Shown: one piece after another, positions 22,563-33,527 of the stretch
How the letters are laid out: each line of letters begins with the position of its first letter
Numbering within the stretch: position 1 is the stretch's first letter
Origin: an uncultured Candidatus Altimarinota bacterium
Lineage (GTDB): Bacteria; Patescibacteriota; Gracilibacteria; BD1-5; UBA2023
NCBI GenBank assembly: GCA_936941205.1
Contig: CAKZJF010000042.1
Coordinates: forward strand, 1 to 59,517
Length of the DNA: 59,517 nt
Direction of reading: 5' to 3'
Made by a program: the position numbers and the translations under genes
Notes under the pieces: model-generated
What the model was told of the DNA's origin: nothing
What the model saw: only the letters and a program-made list of their open reading frames with translations
Database searches by the model: none

Positions 22563-24269
22563 TTATTTTTTAAGACCAACAAATTTTCTCGCATCACTCG
22601 TGTGAAGATTTCTACCAAAGAAAGCAATTAATATTCGACTAATCCACATTGCGGTAAAAAGAGAAAGGACAATACCAAGACCGAGCATAAGTCCAAATCC
22701 CTTGATAAGTGAGATACCAAAAATATAAAGAATTACTGCAGAAGTAAGTGAGGTAATGTGTGAATCCCAAATTGCAGTCCAAGAACGATCAAAGCCAACC
22801 GCAATAGCCTTTTCCATTGAGTCTCCAGAACGAAGAGCTTCCTTCATGCGTTCAAAAATCAATATATTTGCATCAATAGCAAGACCAATAGAAAGGATAA
22901 TACCAGCGATAGAAGCAAGGGTAAGAACAATTCCGAAAGATTTAACAATAGCAATAAGAAGAATACCGTAGATAACAAGTGCTAATCCTGCAAGAAGTCA
23001 ACTAATATGATAGAAATATACAAGAAAAACTATGATTGCAAGCAATCCAAGAAACCCTGCATATAAAATTACTCCGAGAGAATCTCCACCAATTTTTGCA
23101 TCAATTGTACGTTCACTTGTGAGATAGATTGGTGCAGGAACAATACCGGTATTAATATTATTCGCGAGTTGTTTTGCCTCTACGACTGAGTAATTTCCTG
23201 TAATAACTGCACGCCCATCGGTAATTTTAGCTTGAACTGTTGGAGCAGTGAGTAAAGTTCAACCTACATATATCGCAATTGGCTTGTTAATAAGTCGACT
23301 TGTTAATTCTCCGAATATCTTAGCTCCTTCTGAATCGAATAAAAGTTGAACTTGTGGTGCGCCAAAATCAGAAAACACAACACTTGCGCGTTCAAGATAT
23401 TGATCGTTTAATATCTTTCCATCCACTGTTTTTGCAGGAGCCCATTCACTCGGTTTTTCATTTACAAAAATATACTCATAATCGTACGTACCACTCTGAC
23501 CTTTTGATTTTAAATATACAACCGCATATCCAGCATCTCACAGAGTTACATTTCCAGAAAGATCATATGTCCCTTCCTTATGAGTAAGAGCAACTTCAGA
23601 AATATATGGAAACCGTGTAAGTGAATCAATACCACTTACCTGTGCCTCTTTTGGAAGTACTCAATTTGCCGAAGCATAGACAACATTTTCATAATTATCA
23701 CGGTATTTTGCACCCGCTACAGAAAATGGTAATCCTCCAGCAATATCTTGACCAACCTTATCAGCAAGTTCTTTTCGTTCAGCCTTATCAACAAGAGTAA
23801 TTTCATTCTTTTGTTCTCTAAATTCAAGCTTAACAACTTTTCAAATTGTTTCTTTTGCACGTGCAATATCTTCCGAATTCTTTTTATTTCTCTCTTGTTC
23901 TGTCATTATTTGTGCATAATTCTGGGTTGGAATCTGGACAATAATATGTGACTCATTTGGACCATATTGAGCAGTATGGATAGTAGGTTCCGCAAGACCA
24001 AGACTGTTTACTCTTCTTTCTACTACTGATTTTATCCCTTCGATAACATCATTTGCTTGCATAGCTTGACCACTCATCATTTTGGCATTATCAAGATCCA
24101 CCTTATAATCCAGTTCAACTCAACCATGAAGATCAAGTCCAAGTTTATAGTTACTATTAAAGAACTCGATTGGAAATGTGTATCCAAACTTTGCCCAAGG
24201 GAAAATGTAAAGTGCAGATAGAATTGTTAAAACAACAATAAAAGAAATACGATTCTTAAGATTTTTCAT
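22563..24269 (-). CDS. secD: Protein-export membrane protein SecD
   Basis: 568 residues: N-terminal helix, LGLDLHGGVELDYKV (SecD D1 motif), a large periplasmic region with VVERRVNSLGLAEP, then five C-terminal helices with AGIILSIGLAIDANILIFERMKE and the final FGLMLGLGIVLSLFTAMW. SecD with SecF uses the proton gradient to help translocation through SecYEG. No secF follows; murI comes next. Glycines at 24119-24121 and elsewhere are TGA. The start ATG at 24269 gives a basic tail before the first helix. Confidence 0.95.
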
Positions 24270-24400
24270 AAAAAATAAAACAAAACGGTATAAATCAAGC
24301 GGATTATAAAAAAAAGGGGGTGTTTTGCAAATAAAAACGCTATTTTTGCAAGAATTCACAATTTCTGTTATCCTGATATCATTCGTAAGATACTTTTTTC

Positions 24401-25033
24401 ATGTCCCCACTTGTTGAAGCAGCACACACATTTATACTTACATTCTTAAAGCCCTGTGAAACATACCCATTTCATAATCTCTCACACACCCTCGACGTAT
24501 GGGAAAGAAGTAGAGAAATTGGAAAAAAAGAATGACTTGAAGGTGAGACTCTCGAGAATCTTGAGATTGCTGCCCTATTTCATGATGCTGGCTTTACAAA
24601 ACAATATAGTAACAATGAATTTCTTTGAGCAGAAATTGCCCGTGATTGGCTCATTGAACAAGGGTGTAATGAAGAAAAAATAGAGATTATTATCCACATA
24701 ATTATGGCAACTGTTCTTTTTTCTCCTACCAATAGCCTTCAGGAACAAATTATTCAAGATGCTGACCTTGATAATCTCGGAAGAAAGGACTCATTTGAAC
24801 GTTCTGCAAAATATCTTGAAGAACTTCAAACGATTGGGAAAAAAGATATATCTCCAGAAAGCTACTGGCTCTTTACACTTTCTCTGATTATGAATTTTCA
24901 TTTTCATACCAACACTTCAAAGAGAAAAAGAGAGAAACAACGACAAAAAAATATATCACTCATAGAGGCATATATCGTAAGTCAAAATTGGAAACTCCCA
25001 AAAAAAATCCTCGATGAGATATCGAAGATTTAA
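24401..25033 (+). CDS. HD-domain phosphohydrolase
   Basis: 210 residues with HD-superfamily metal motifs: HNLSHTLDV near residue 30, AALFHDAGF (the HD pair) near 63-71, and DADLDNLGR near 122-130 supplying the last Asp. Such proteins hydrolyse phosphates of nucleotides or cyclic nucleotides; the substrate is unknown. Two TGA-coded Gly. Divergent from secD, with 131 bp between them. Confidence 0.85.
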
Positions 25034-25387
25034 TTAGATATGAATAGCATCCATATTTTTCCGAACCGTATAAAGCAACTTTCAGAGCCTTTCATGAATA
25101 CTCCCTTCTGGAAGCATCTCTTTTGCATTTTGTCCAATTCTTGGATGAAGCGACTGAGAGAGAATAACATAGAGAAATTTTCCTTGGTTACTCGCAAGAT
25201 GATGAAGAATTTCTATTTGTGCAAGCTTCATAGTATCTGAAAAATAGACTACCATAGCATCTGGAAATCGCACCTCTAATGAATGAACCAATCTATATGG
25301 AGAAATATCCATAGACGGTCTTCCGGAAGATGATAATTCTGGTGAAAAAATAGCAGATTCACTCGATATCACATCAGTAAAACTCAT
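25034..25387 (-). CDS. Hypothetical protein (117 aa)
   Basis: Small soluble protein with one TGA codon (25082-25084). Central part alternates strands and helices: SLEVRFPDAMVVYFSDTMK then EILHHLASNQGKFLYVILSQS. Not recognised. Its stop overlaps nothing but sits immediately after the converging HD gene stop (25033/25034). The upstream lipoprotein-like gene ends 4 bp before its ATG, so the two probably form an operon. Confidence 0.6.
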
Positions 25388-25391
25388 AGTA

Positions 25392-25676
25392 TTAGTATCT
25401 TCGAAATTTTGAACTATTACATGACATTCCCTTTATAGAATGTACTACCCCATTTTTCTTTTGAATTTCTTCACATCTCCCTGAGCGATCATTGTAAACA
25501 TACATTGTTTCGTATTTATCTCATCGAGCATCTAAACGATAATCAACTGGGGGTTCATATTGTCTTGTTGCACAACCACTAGCGACAGCAAGGGATATGG
25601 CAGCAATGAGAGTTCGAATAGAACTTTTAGATCATTCTGAATGTTCATCATGAATATCGGAAGTATGAATAGACAT
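25392..25676 (-). CDS. Small lipoprotein-like protein (94 aa)
   Basis: 94 residues. LIAAISLAVASGCATRQ near residues 24-40 is a hydrophobic stretch ending in a lipobox-like SGC, preceded by a rather long polar N-terminus, so lipidation is plausible. The mature part contains two further Cys (RCEEI, MSCNSS) that could form a disulphide. Two TGA-coded Gly. Followed after 4 bp by the 117-aa hypothetical gene. Function unknown. Confidence 0.6.
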
Positions 25677-25843
25677 AAGAGAAAAGTAAGAAAAGTAGTA
25701 TGGAAAGATTGGGAACTTTGTCAATTTTATATTTTTAATACATAACTCGCTTCTTTATTTTGAAGAAAACCTGTTGATATAATTTTTATATACTATTTTA
25801 TATATTTGTCAATATTATTTTTCATAAAAAAGAATGAAATAGT

Positions 25844-25871
25844 TTGACTATAAAGTTAGCACGTATATAAT
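25844..25871 (+). promoter_or_regulatory. groES-groEL promoter
   Basis: TTGACT (25844-25849), 16-bp spacer, TATAAT (25866-25871). The -10 box lies inside the CIRCE spacer, so repressor binding would block RNA polymerase. The leader is about 90 nt and contains a hairpin atctcatat/atatgagat (25909-25931). Confidence 0.75.
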
Positions 25872-25882
25872 CTACATGCTAG
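25856..25882 (+). promoter_or_regulatory. CIRCE operator (HrcA binding site)
   Basis: TTAGCACGT - 9 bp - ACATGCTAG: the exact 9-9-9 geometry of CIRCE, with the conserved TTAGCAC left arm and 7 of 9 positions complementary. The HrcA gene is in the same window at 42791-43489. Confidence 0.85.
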
Positions 25883-25964
25883 TTTATATAATTAGCAAAT
25901 TTTCAATAATCTCATATCATATATATGAGATACACTTTTTATTAATTTCTTATCTATTTTACCT

Positions 25965-26279
25965 ATGTCTCTTTCTCATGACATGATCGGGCAGATTACT
26001 CCCCTCTCAGACCGTGTTCTTTTGAAACCAGTTGAAGCAGATAAAATTACTGCATCTGGAATTATTATTCCTGATAGCGCCAATAAAGAGCGTCCTTCTC
26101 TCTATGAAGTTATTTCTGTTGGCCCAGGAAAGATTGATAAAAATGGTCAACAAGTTACCATAGATCTCGTAAAATGAGACCGTGTTATCAGTGGTCAATA
26201 CTCTGGTGATGATGTAAAAGTCGGCGATACAACGTATAAGATTGTAGCGTTTGAGTATATTCTTGCAAAGATTGCATAA
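25965..26279 (+). CDS. groES: Co-chaperonin GroES
   Basis: 104 residues: [16 protein letters not shown] at the N-terminus, the mobile loop [13 protein letters not shown] that contacts Gro[14 protein letters not shown] and the C-terminal [11 protein letters not shown]. GroES caps the GroEL folding chamber. One TGA-coded Gly (26175-26177). groEL begins 27 bp downstream in the same operon, controlled by CIRCE. Confidence 0.97.
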
Positions 26280-26306
26280 TTTTTAGAAAAATAACAATTT
26301 ATAACT

Positions 26307-27959
26307 ATGTCAAAGCAAATTCACTTCGGAGACGAAGCTCGTCTCAAAATGTTCGCCGGTATGGAAAAAGTTGCAAAAACGGTTGTTGCGACTATTGGAC
26401 CAAAGGGTCGCAATGTCATCTTCTCCAAGTCATACGGTGCACCACAGGTAACGAATGACGGCGTCACGATAGCCAAGGAAATCGAACTCGAAGATAAGAT
26501 CGAGAATATGGGTGCTGAGCTTATCAAGGAAGCAGCAAGTCGCACAAACGATGCAGCTGGTGATGGAACATCGACCGCTACCCTTCTTACCTATGCAATG
26601 GTAAAAGAATGACTTCGAGAAATTCGTTCTGGTATCAATGCTATAGAACTGAAGAATGGCATGAAAAAAGCCTGAAATCTGGTTGTTGCAGAACTTGAAA
26701 ATATGAGTAAAACGTTGAATACTCAGGAAGAAATCGAACAAGTAGCTACTATATCTGCTCAAGATAGCGAAGTCGGAAAAATTATCGCTGATGCAATGGA
26801 AAAGGTAGGGAAGGATGGAGTAATTACCGTAGAGGAAGGGAAAACATTTGGACTTGAAGTTGAAGTAACTGAATGAATGAAATTCGATAATGGTTATATT
26901 TCTCCTTATATGATTACAGATGGAGAAAAAATGGAATGACGTATCAATGATGCTGCCATCCTTATTACAGACAAGAAGATCTCATCACTCAAAGATATTC
27001 TTGGGGTTCTTGAGTCCCTCGCAGGAAGTGGAAAACGTGAACTTGTTATTATCGCGGATGATATCGATGGAGAGGCACTCACTGGTATTATCCTCAATAA
27101 ACTCAAGGGAGTTCTCACTGTACTTGGTATCAAAGCTCCAGGATTTGGAGATAGAAAGAAAGAAATGTTGAAGGATCTCTCTATTCTTACAGGAGCAACT
27201 CTTATAACTGAAGAAACTGGTTACAAACTCGAACATGCCTCTATTGAACACCTCGGTCATGCAAAAGCGGTCGTCTCAACCAAAGATAATACTACTATTA
27301 TCGGAGGAGGTGGAGATAAACATCTTATTGATGTACGAGTGAATGAAATTCGAAATCAGATTGAACTCACAAAATCCGACTATGACAAAGAAAAACTTGC
27401 AGAACGCGTTGCAAAACTTGCAGGAGGAATTGCTGTTATCAAAGTAGGAGCAGCAAGCGAGGTTGAGATGAAAGAAAAGAAACTTCGAATCGAAGATGCA
27501 CTCAATGCCACAAAGGCAGCAGTCGATGAAGGTATCGTCGCAGGAGGTTGAGTTGCACTCCTAAAGGCTTCAAAAGTACTGGAAACAGCAATATTTTCAC
27601 GAGAAGAAAAAGTATGAGCTGATATCGTTGCTCGTGCACTCACCTACCCAGTACGTCAGATTGCTGATAATGCTGGAAAAGAAGGTGCAGTTATTGTAAA
27701 TGAAATTATGAAGAATAGCGATCCTCACTACGGATATGATGCTGCTCTTGACGAATATAAAGATCTCGTAAAGGCGGGAATTATTGATCCAACAAAAGTA
27801 GAACGATGCGCTCTTGAGAATTCTATTTCTATTGCAGGAATGTTCCTTACAACGGAAGCGCTCATAGTTGATGCTCCAAAAAAGGATGAACCAGCTATGC
27901 CTCCAGGTGGATGAATGGGAGGTATGGGTGGAATGGGAGGTATGGGTGGAATGTACTAA
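26307..27959 (+). CDS. groEL: Chaperonin GroEL
   Basis: 550 residues covering the whole family: [35 protein letters not shown] (ATP site), and the C-terminal [11 protein letters not shown] tail ending MY. Seven Gly are TGA-coded (for example 26610-26612, 27912-27914). Forms the 14-mer folding chamber with GroES. The coding bias is less AT-skewed than neighbours, as expected for a highly expressed gene. Confidence 0.98.
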
Positions 27960-27976
27960 TATACCGACTAAAATAC

Positions 27977-28007
27977 AAAAAACTCCAGATTCTTTCTGGA
28001 GTTTTTT
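27977..28007 (+). terminator. Bidirectional terminator after groEL
   Basis: aaaaaactccaga / tctggagttttt hairpin between groEL and the converging cNMP-binding gene. Confidence 0.9.
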
Positions 28008-28020
28008 GTGACCTTATTTT

Positions 28021-28416
28021 CTATGCTTGAGCATTCGCTCGGATACGTCGCATGATTTCCTCTTTCATATGGGCATCTTGATTTTTTTTCAGTAGCATAA
28101 CAAATTCATCTTTATGGAAGACAAGGAGTTCTACTGGATCAATTGCTATCACGGTTGCGGTTCTTGGCTCATCAAACATAAGCGCAATTTCTCCAAAAAA
28201 ACCTCCAGGACCGATAATCGCCATTTCTTGATCATTATGAAGTACCTTTACAGATCATGATGCTATAAAATATGCCGACCCATCGGATTCTTCTCATTGT
28301 TTTATAATATATTCACCGAGGTTTTTACTTGCTTTTTCACCCATCATGATGAAGTATGCAATCTCATCTTCAGAGAGACCGTCAAAGATATATAGATTTT
28401 CTGGTTGGAGTGACAT
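28021..28416 (-). CDS. Stand-alone cyclic-nucleotide-binding domain protein
   Basis: 131 residues, a single cNMP-binding (CAP-type) domain with no DNA-binding helix-turn-helix. The phosphate-binding cassette FGEIALMFDEPRTATV (near residues 74-89) keeps the Glu and Arg that contact cAMP/cGMP. It may be a soluble sensor that acts through a partner. TGA codes some glycines (for example in GSVKVL). An upstream in-frame extension lacks motifs; ATG 28416 makes a full domain. Confidence 0.85.
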
Positions 28417-28511
28417 AATGAATGATTTATAGAGTACCTGTATATCGTAGCAAATAATCCAAGAAAAATCAAGAATTGAAAGAAAATGAGGAATTTTTCT
28501 ATACAAATAAA

Positions 28512-28541
28512 AAATCCTCCAAAATAAGAGTGGAGAATTTT
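28512..28541 (-). terminator. Probable terminator after clpC
   Basis: aattctcca / tggaggatt (one G-T pair) followed by a T run on the minus strand, about 25 bp past the clpC stop. Confidence 0.65.
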
Positions 28542-28566
28542 TATACTGGCAGCAGGTATTATTATT

Positions 28567-31128
28567 TTAGTTATACTGAAATTCGAGTCATTTTTTTCAA
28601 ACAGTAATTTGAATGGAATCTTTTAATTTCTTTTCAATCATTGCATCGGCAATACTATCTTCTATAGAATCCTGAATAAAACGGCGTACAGGACGAGCTC
28701 AGAATTCAGGGTTATAGGTTTCTTTTAAGAGAAAATTCACTGTTTTCATATCATAGGTCAATGTTATCTTTACTGACTTCATGCGATAAATTAATTCATC
28801 GAGTTGAAGCGTAATGATTTTTTTCATAACTCATTTATCAAGAGGATTGAATGTAACAATCTTGTCGATACGATTAATGAATTCTGGAGCAAAATATTCA
28901 TTTAACTGCCCAAGAATTTTCTCACGAATAGCTGCATAATCATGAATAATCTTTGCTTCTTCAGATTCAGAAACACTAAATCCAATCTGTCTTGCTTTCG
29001 AGTTAAATTCATCACTTCCTATATTCGAGGTCATGATAATGATTGTATTTTTGAAGTTTACCTTTCTTCCTTTTCCATCTGTAACCGTTCCATCTTCAAG
29101 GATCTGAAGAAGGAGATTATAGATATCAAAATTTCCTTTTTCAATTTCATCAAACAAAACAATAGAATACGGTTTTCGACGAACTTTCTCAGTAAGAAGT
29201 CATCCTTCTTCATATCCAACATATCCAGCAGTCGTTCCAATAAGCTTTGATGCAGATGATTTATCCTGATATTCACTCATGTCGATCTTTACAAGTGCCT
29301 TAGAATCCCCAAAAAATTCTTCTGCAAGGACTTTTACGAGTTCTGTCTTTCCTACTCCAGTTGGACCAAGGAATAAGAAAGAACCAATTGGACGATTTTG
29401 ATTGGATATACCAACTCGATTTCGTTTGAGAGAAGAAACTATGGCATCCACAGCATCGTCTTGTCCAAGAATACGTTTTTTAAGAGAATTTGATAAAATT
29501 CGAAGTCGAGATATATCTTCAGATTCAAGATTTTTCAGTGGAACACCCGTCATTTGATGAATAACTCGTTGTACATCATGGGTAGTTATATGAAGTCGTT
29601 CTTCACGTGGAATGACTCGCTTTCGTTTCTTTTCATCGATTTCTTTTCCAATTTCTTCCAATCGTTTTTTTGCTGTCATGGCTTTTTGATATTGCTGAGA
29701 GATGACAAAATTTTCAATATCTTTTTGAATTTCCTGCATTTTTGCTTTTAAATCAGTAATTTCTTTGGAATCAAAATTATATGTCATACTTTTTGTACTA
29801 CATGCCTCATCAATAAGATCAATTGCCTTATCAGGAAGAAACCGATCAGTAAGATATCGCACGGAAAGAGCAATAGCATCTTCAATTGCATCATCATCGA
29901 TGATGAGATTATGAAAATCCTCAAAACTTTCTCGAATCCCCTTAATCACCTCTGTAGTTGTTGCGATATCTGGTTCTGCTGCATCTATTTTCTGAAAACG
30001 ACGCTCAAGGGCACTATCTTTTTCTATATGTTTTTGATATTCAGAAAGTGTTGTTGCTCCAATTAGACAAATCTTTCCTCGACTCATCGCTGGTTTTAAA
30101 ATATTAGCAGCATCCAATCCCCCTTCTCATCCTCCAGCCCCAATGATAGTATGGATTTCATCGATGAAAAGAATAATTTCATTTTCCATCTTAGATGCTT
30201 CATCAATCACTTGCTTAATGCGCGCCTCAAATTCCCCACGATATTTTGTTCCTGCAACCATCGAAGACATATCAAGAGCAATTACTCGCTTTCATTGCAT
30301 AGCAAAAGGAATCTTTCCTTGAGCAATACGGAGGGCTAATCATTCAACAATAGCAGTCTTTCCAACTCATGGATCACCTACGAGACATGGATTGTTTTTC
30401 GTTTTTCGATTTAATACAGAAATGAGACGATCTATTTCTGTATCTCGGCCAATAATCGGGTCGATTTTTCAAATTCGTGCTTCTGCTGTTAAATCCGTTC
30501 CAAAAAAATCAATAGCAGGGGTTGGAGATTCTTTTTTTCCTTCTTGTGGCTTATTGATTGAAAAAGGATTTCCTGGTTGTTGAGGATTCGCAGGATTCTC
30601 AGATCAAGAAAAACCCTGCTCTAACATTTCCATAATATTATCAATCGGTCCAAAAATATCTCCTGTTGCTCCTGTTTTTGATTGAGCCAATTTGCTTGCC
30701 TCAAGAATTTGTCATTCAAAATCTTTTGGACTAATTCCTATAAAATCAAGCAATTGATAAAACCAATTCTCGGTTTGAATGCGAAACATAGCAAGAAGAA
30801 AATCTTCTACTCCTGCTTTCGATTTCTGGAATCAAGCAGCAATTTTCATGCTCATAACAATAAGATCCTTTAATCGTTGAGAGATGCCAGCATACTCACC
30901 AACTCTTCAAGATTGATATGCATTAAATGGAGGACGCGAAAGAACATCAATTACAATTTCTTTATTTACTCAAAAGCTTGAAAATATTTCAAATATTCAT
31001 CCCTGTACAATATAAGTCATCTGTATAAATACATCTTCTGGAAGAATTTCTTTATATCCGTGTTGCTTTACTCGAGCCTCAGTATCAAGCATAAGCTGCT
31101 TATACTCATCTGTGAAATTTTGAAACAT
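28567..31128 (-). CDS. clpC: ATP-dependent Clp protease ATP-binding subunit ClpC
   Basis: 853 residues: a Clp-N domain (residues 1-150), a linker, AAA+ D1 with [15 protein letters not shown] and [13 protein letters not shown], a short coiled-coil middle domain of ClpC type ([11 protein letters not shown]...[10 protein letters not shown]), D2 with [10 protein letters not shown] and VLFDEIEKG, and a C-terminal D2-small domain. ClpC unfolds proteins for ClpP. In many bacteria clpC is a heat-shock gene; no CIRCE was found in the 202-bp upstream gap. TGA codes Gly sparingly, for example in the D1 IIGAGG run. Confidence 0.95.
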
Positions 31129-31330
31129 AAGAATAAAATATTTGTGTAAATTTTATGTGAAAGAATAGGGAGGAATATCTTCTTCATCTAACCTTCAAAA
31201 GATACCATACAATAGAGGAAAAATCAATCATTTTCACTTGCAAATAAAAAGAGATAATGTGTTGTAGTATATTGCATTTCCCTATATTTACATACAATGA
31301 AACAAGTCGCTTATTTTTCTGTATTTTCCT
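31129..31330. other. Divergent intergenic region clpC / response regulator
   Basis: 202 bp between divergent genes. Direct inspection shows only AT-rich sequence with -35-like TTGCAA; no CIRCE, repeat or clear hairpin. Confidence 0.4.
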
Positions 31331-32011
31331 ATGCATATTCTCCTAATCGAAGATGATGAGTGAATCATTACTCCGCTAAAACTCTATCTTGAGAATTCAT
31401 GATTTGAGGTTTCTGTTTGTATGGATGGGTGACGTGCAGTAGATGTTTTTAAAACCGAGAAACCTGCACTTATCATACTTGATCTTAATCTCCCGTGAAA
31501 AAATGGAATTGAAATATGTAGAGAAATTCGTACAACATCAAAAACTCCAATAATAATACTTTCTGCACGAGAAAGTGAAGACGACAAGGTAGAACTTCTT
31601 GATTTATGAGCAGATGATTATCTCGCAAAGCCATTCTCTCCTCGTGAACTCATAGCACGTATTCATGCTATTACAAAACGTATTGATCAACAAAAAGAAC
31701 CAAAAAATACAAAACTTCTTTCTTTTGGAACTATTAGTATAGATAACAAAAACCATATCTGCCTCCTGAATGAGAAAGAAATAAAACTCACAAAGACAGA
31801 GTTTTCTATTCTTGAATACCTTATAAAAAATGCTAAATGAGTCGTAAAACGCGATGCACTCATGAAAGATATCATAGGGTACGACAACTATTTATACGAT
31901 CGAACTATCGATACTCATATAAAAAATCTTCGAAAGAAAGTAGATGGCGCTATAGAAATCGAGACTATCCGAGGAATTGGATATCGCATTTCCCTTCCAT
32001 CAGAAGGATAA
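31331..32011 (+). CDS. OmpR/PhoB-family response regulator
   Basis: 226 residues: receiver domain with IEDDEG (acidic pair), LIILDLNLPG (phospho-acceptor Asp), the conserved Lys in YLAKPFSPREL, then a winged helix DNA-binding domain (LTKTEFSILEYLI ... RTIDTHIKNLRKKV ... IRGIGYRI). It would bind DNA when phosphorylated by a histidine kinase; none is adjacent, so it is an orphan here. Several Gly are TGA-coded, including the one next to the LNLP motif. A terminator separates it from murA. Confidence 0.95.
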
Positions 32012-32030
32012 TAAATTTGCCAATAGAAGG

Positions 32031-32059
32031 AAGCTCCATAGAATGCTGGGGCTTTTTTT
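32031..32059 (+). terminator. Terminator after the response regulator
   Basis: agctcc / ggggct stem (one G-T pair) with a 10-nt loop and a seven-T run. Confidence 0.75.
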
Positions 32060-32067
32060 GTTTTTCT

Positions 32068-33321
32068 ATGCTTACCCTTCATTGACCTCAACAACTTTCC
32101 TGAGATGTATCCATCTCAGGATCTAAGAATGCTGCACTTCCGCTCATTGCTTCTTCTCTGTATTTTAAAGAATCTGTTTTAGAAAATGTCCCAAGAATTG
32201 GAGATGTTTTTACATTTCTTAAGATTATAGAATCACTTGGGGTAAAGGTGAATTTTAGTGGAAATACCCTTACAATGGATACAGAAAATATGTCCATAGA
32301 TACCCTTGATTTGTGTCTTATCAAAAAAATTCGCGTAGGAATATTTCTTATTCCTATACTTCTAGAACGATTTGGAAAGGTAGAAATCCCATTTCCAGGT
32401 GGATGCAATATCGGAAAACGACCAATTGATGAACATATTCATTGATTTGAAAAAATGGGATATACGAATGAATCCTATGATGATATTGTAAAATTTACAG
32501 GAAAATACTCAGAAGAATCAATCAGTCTTTCTGCTGGATTTGCAGTTACGGCAACGGAGAATATGATTATTGCAAATGTATTTCGTCCTGGGAAAACAAC
32601 CATTGAACTTGCAGCGATAGAACCACATGTACTCAATCTTATTCATTTTTTTCAACAAACAGGAGCAAATATAACAGTAGAATATAATCATGTTATCACG
32701 ATTATATGAGTACAGGAAAAGCCAATGAAAAGTCATGGGAGTGTGATTCATGACTATATAGAAAGTGGTACTTTCGTCATATTTTGAGCACTGGCAAGTA
32801 ATCCATATATTGATATTCATCATGCAAGAATAGAAGATCTTCGGGCATTTTTATTTAAGTGCAGTGAAGCATGAGTACGATGGGAGGACCTTTGAGACGA
32901 TACACTCCGTGTGCATAATTCACGCGAAACACTCAAGAGTATAGCTATTCAAACCAATATCTTTCCTGGATTCCCAACGGATCTTCAATCTCCATTTGCT
33001 ATTCTACTGACACAAGCAGAAGGGATATCACGAATACATGAGGTTCTCTTTGAAGGACGACTCAATTGGTTAGTAGAAATCGAGAAAATGAAATGACATG
33101 TTGCCATTATGAATCCACATGAAGCTTTAGTGTTCTGAAAAACCCCGCTCAGATGATCTACCGTTTCAAGTTGGGATCTTCGTGCCGGAGTAGCTATGAT
33201 AATTGCTGGAATGATTAGTGATGGAGATACTTTTATTACGAATGTAGAATATATTGAACGAGGATATGAGGATATTATTGGGAAGCTTGGGAAACTTTGA
33301 GCATCTATTAAAACTATATAA
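32068..33321 (+). CDS. murA: UDP-N-acetylglucosamine 1-carboxyvinyltransferase
   Basis: 417 residues matching MurA: SGSKNAALPLIA-type start, then FPGGCNIGKRPIDEHIHG with the catalytic Cys near residue 113, NIFPGFPTDLQSP and LRAGVAMIIAGMI. MurA commits UDP-GlcNAc to peptidoglycan synthesis by adding enolpyruvate and is the fosfomycin target; the Cys is retained, so sensitivity would be expected from knowledge of the family. About ten TGA-coded Gly. A small gene follows 14 bp downstream and then the ATP-grasp gene, so a cell-wall operon is possible. Confidence 0.93.
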
Positions 33322-33335
33322 CGTACTATCAACTT

Positions 33336-33515
33336 ATGTGATACTGAGATTATACCCCATCAGGGTGAAATCATACAAAGAAACCACTCACAAAGAAGCA
33401 ACTCCAAAAAATACAACATGCCTATAGCCAAGTTGAGAAGATTACTCTATCGATAAAGGAACAAGAAGAAAAAGAAAAGAAAGACAGTGAAATTATTTTA
33501 CAAGATATCCTCTAA
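33336..33515 (+). CDS. Small charged protein (59 aa)
   Basis: Missed by standard-code gene finding because codons 2, 4 and 11 are TGA. With UGA = Gly it begins MGYGDYTPSGG and continues as a Lys/Glu-rich helix to TAA. Start lies 14 bp after murA and its stop 12 bp before the ATP-grasp gene, which supports a real operon member. Unknown function; the tail looks coiled-coil-like. Confidence 0.55.
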
Positions 33516-33527
33516 TCTACTATTTTT

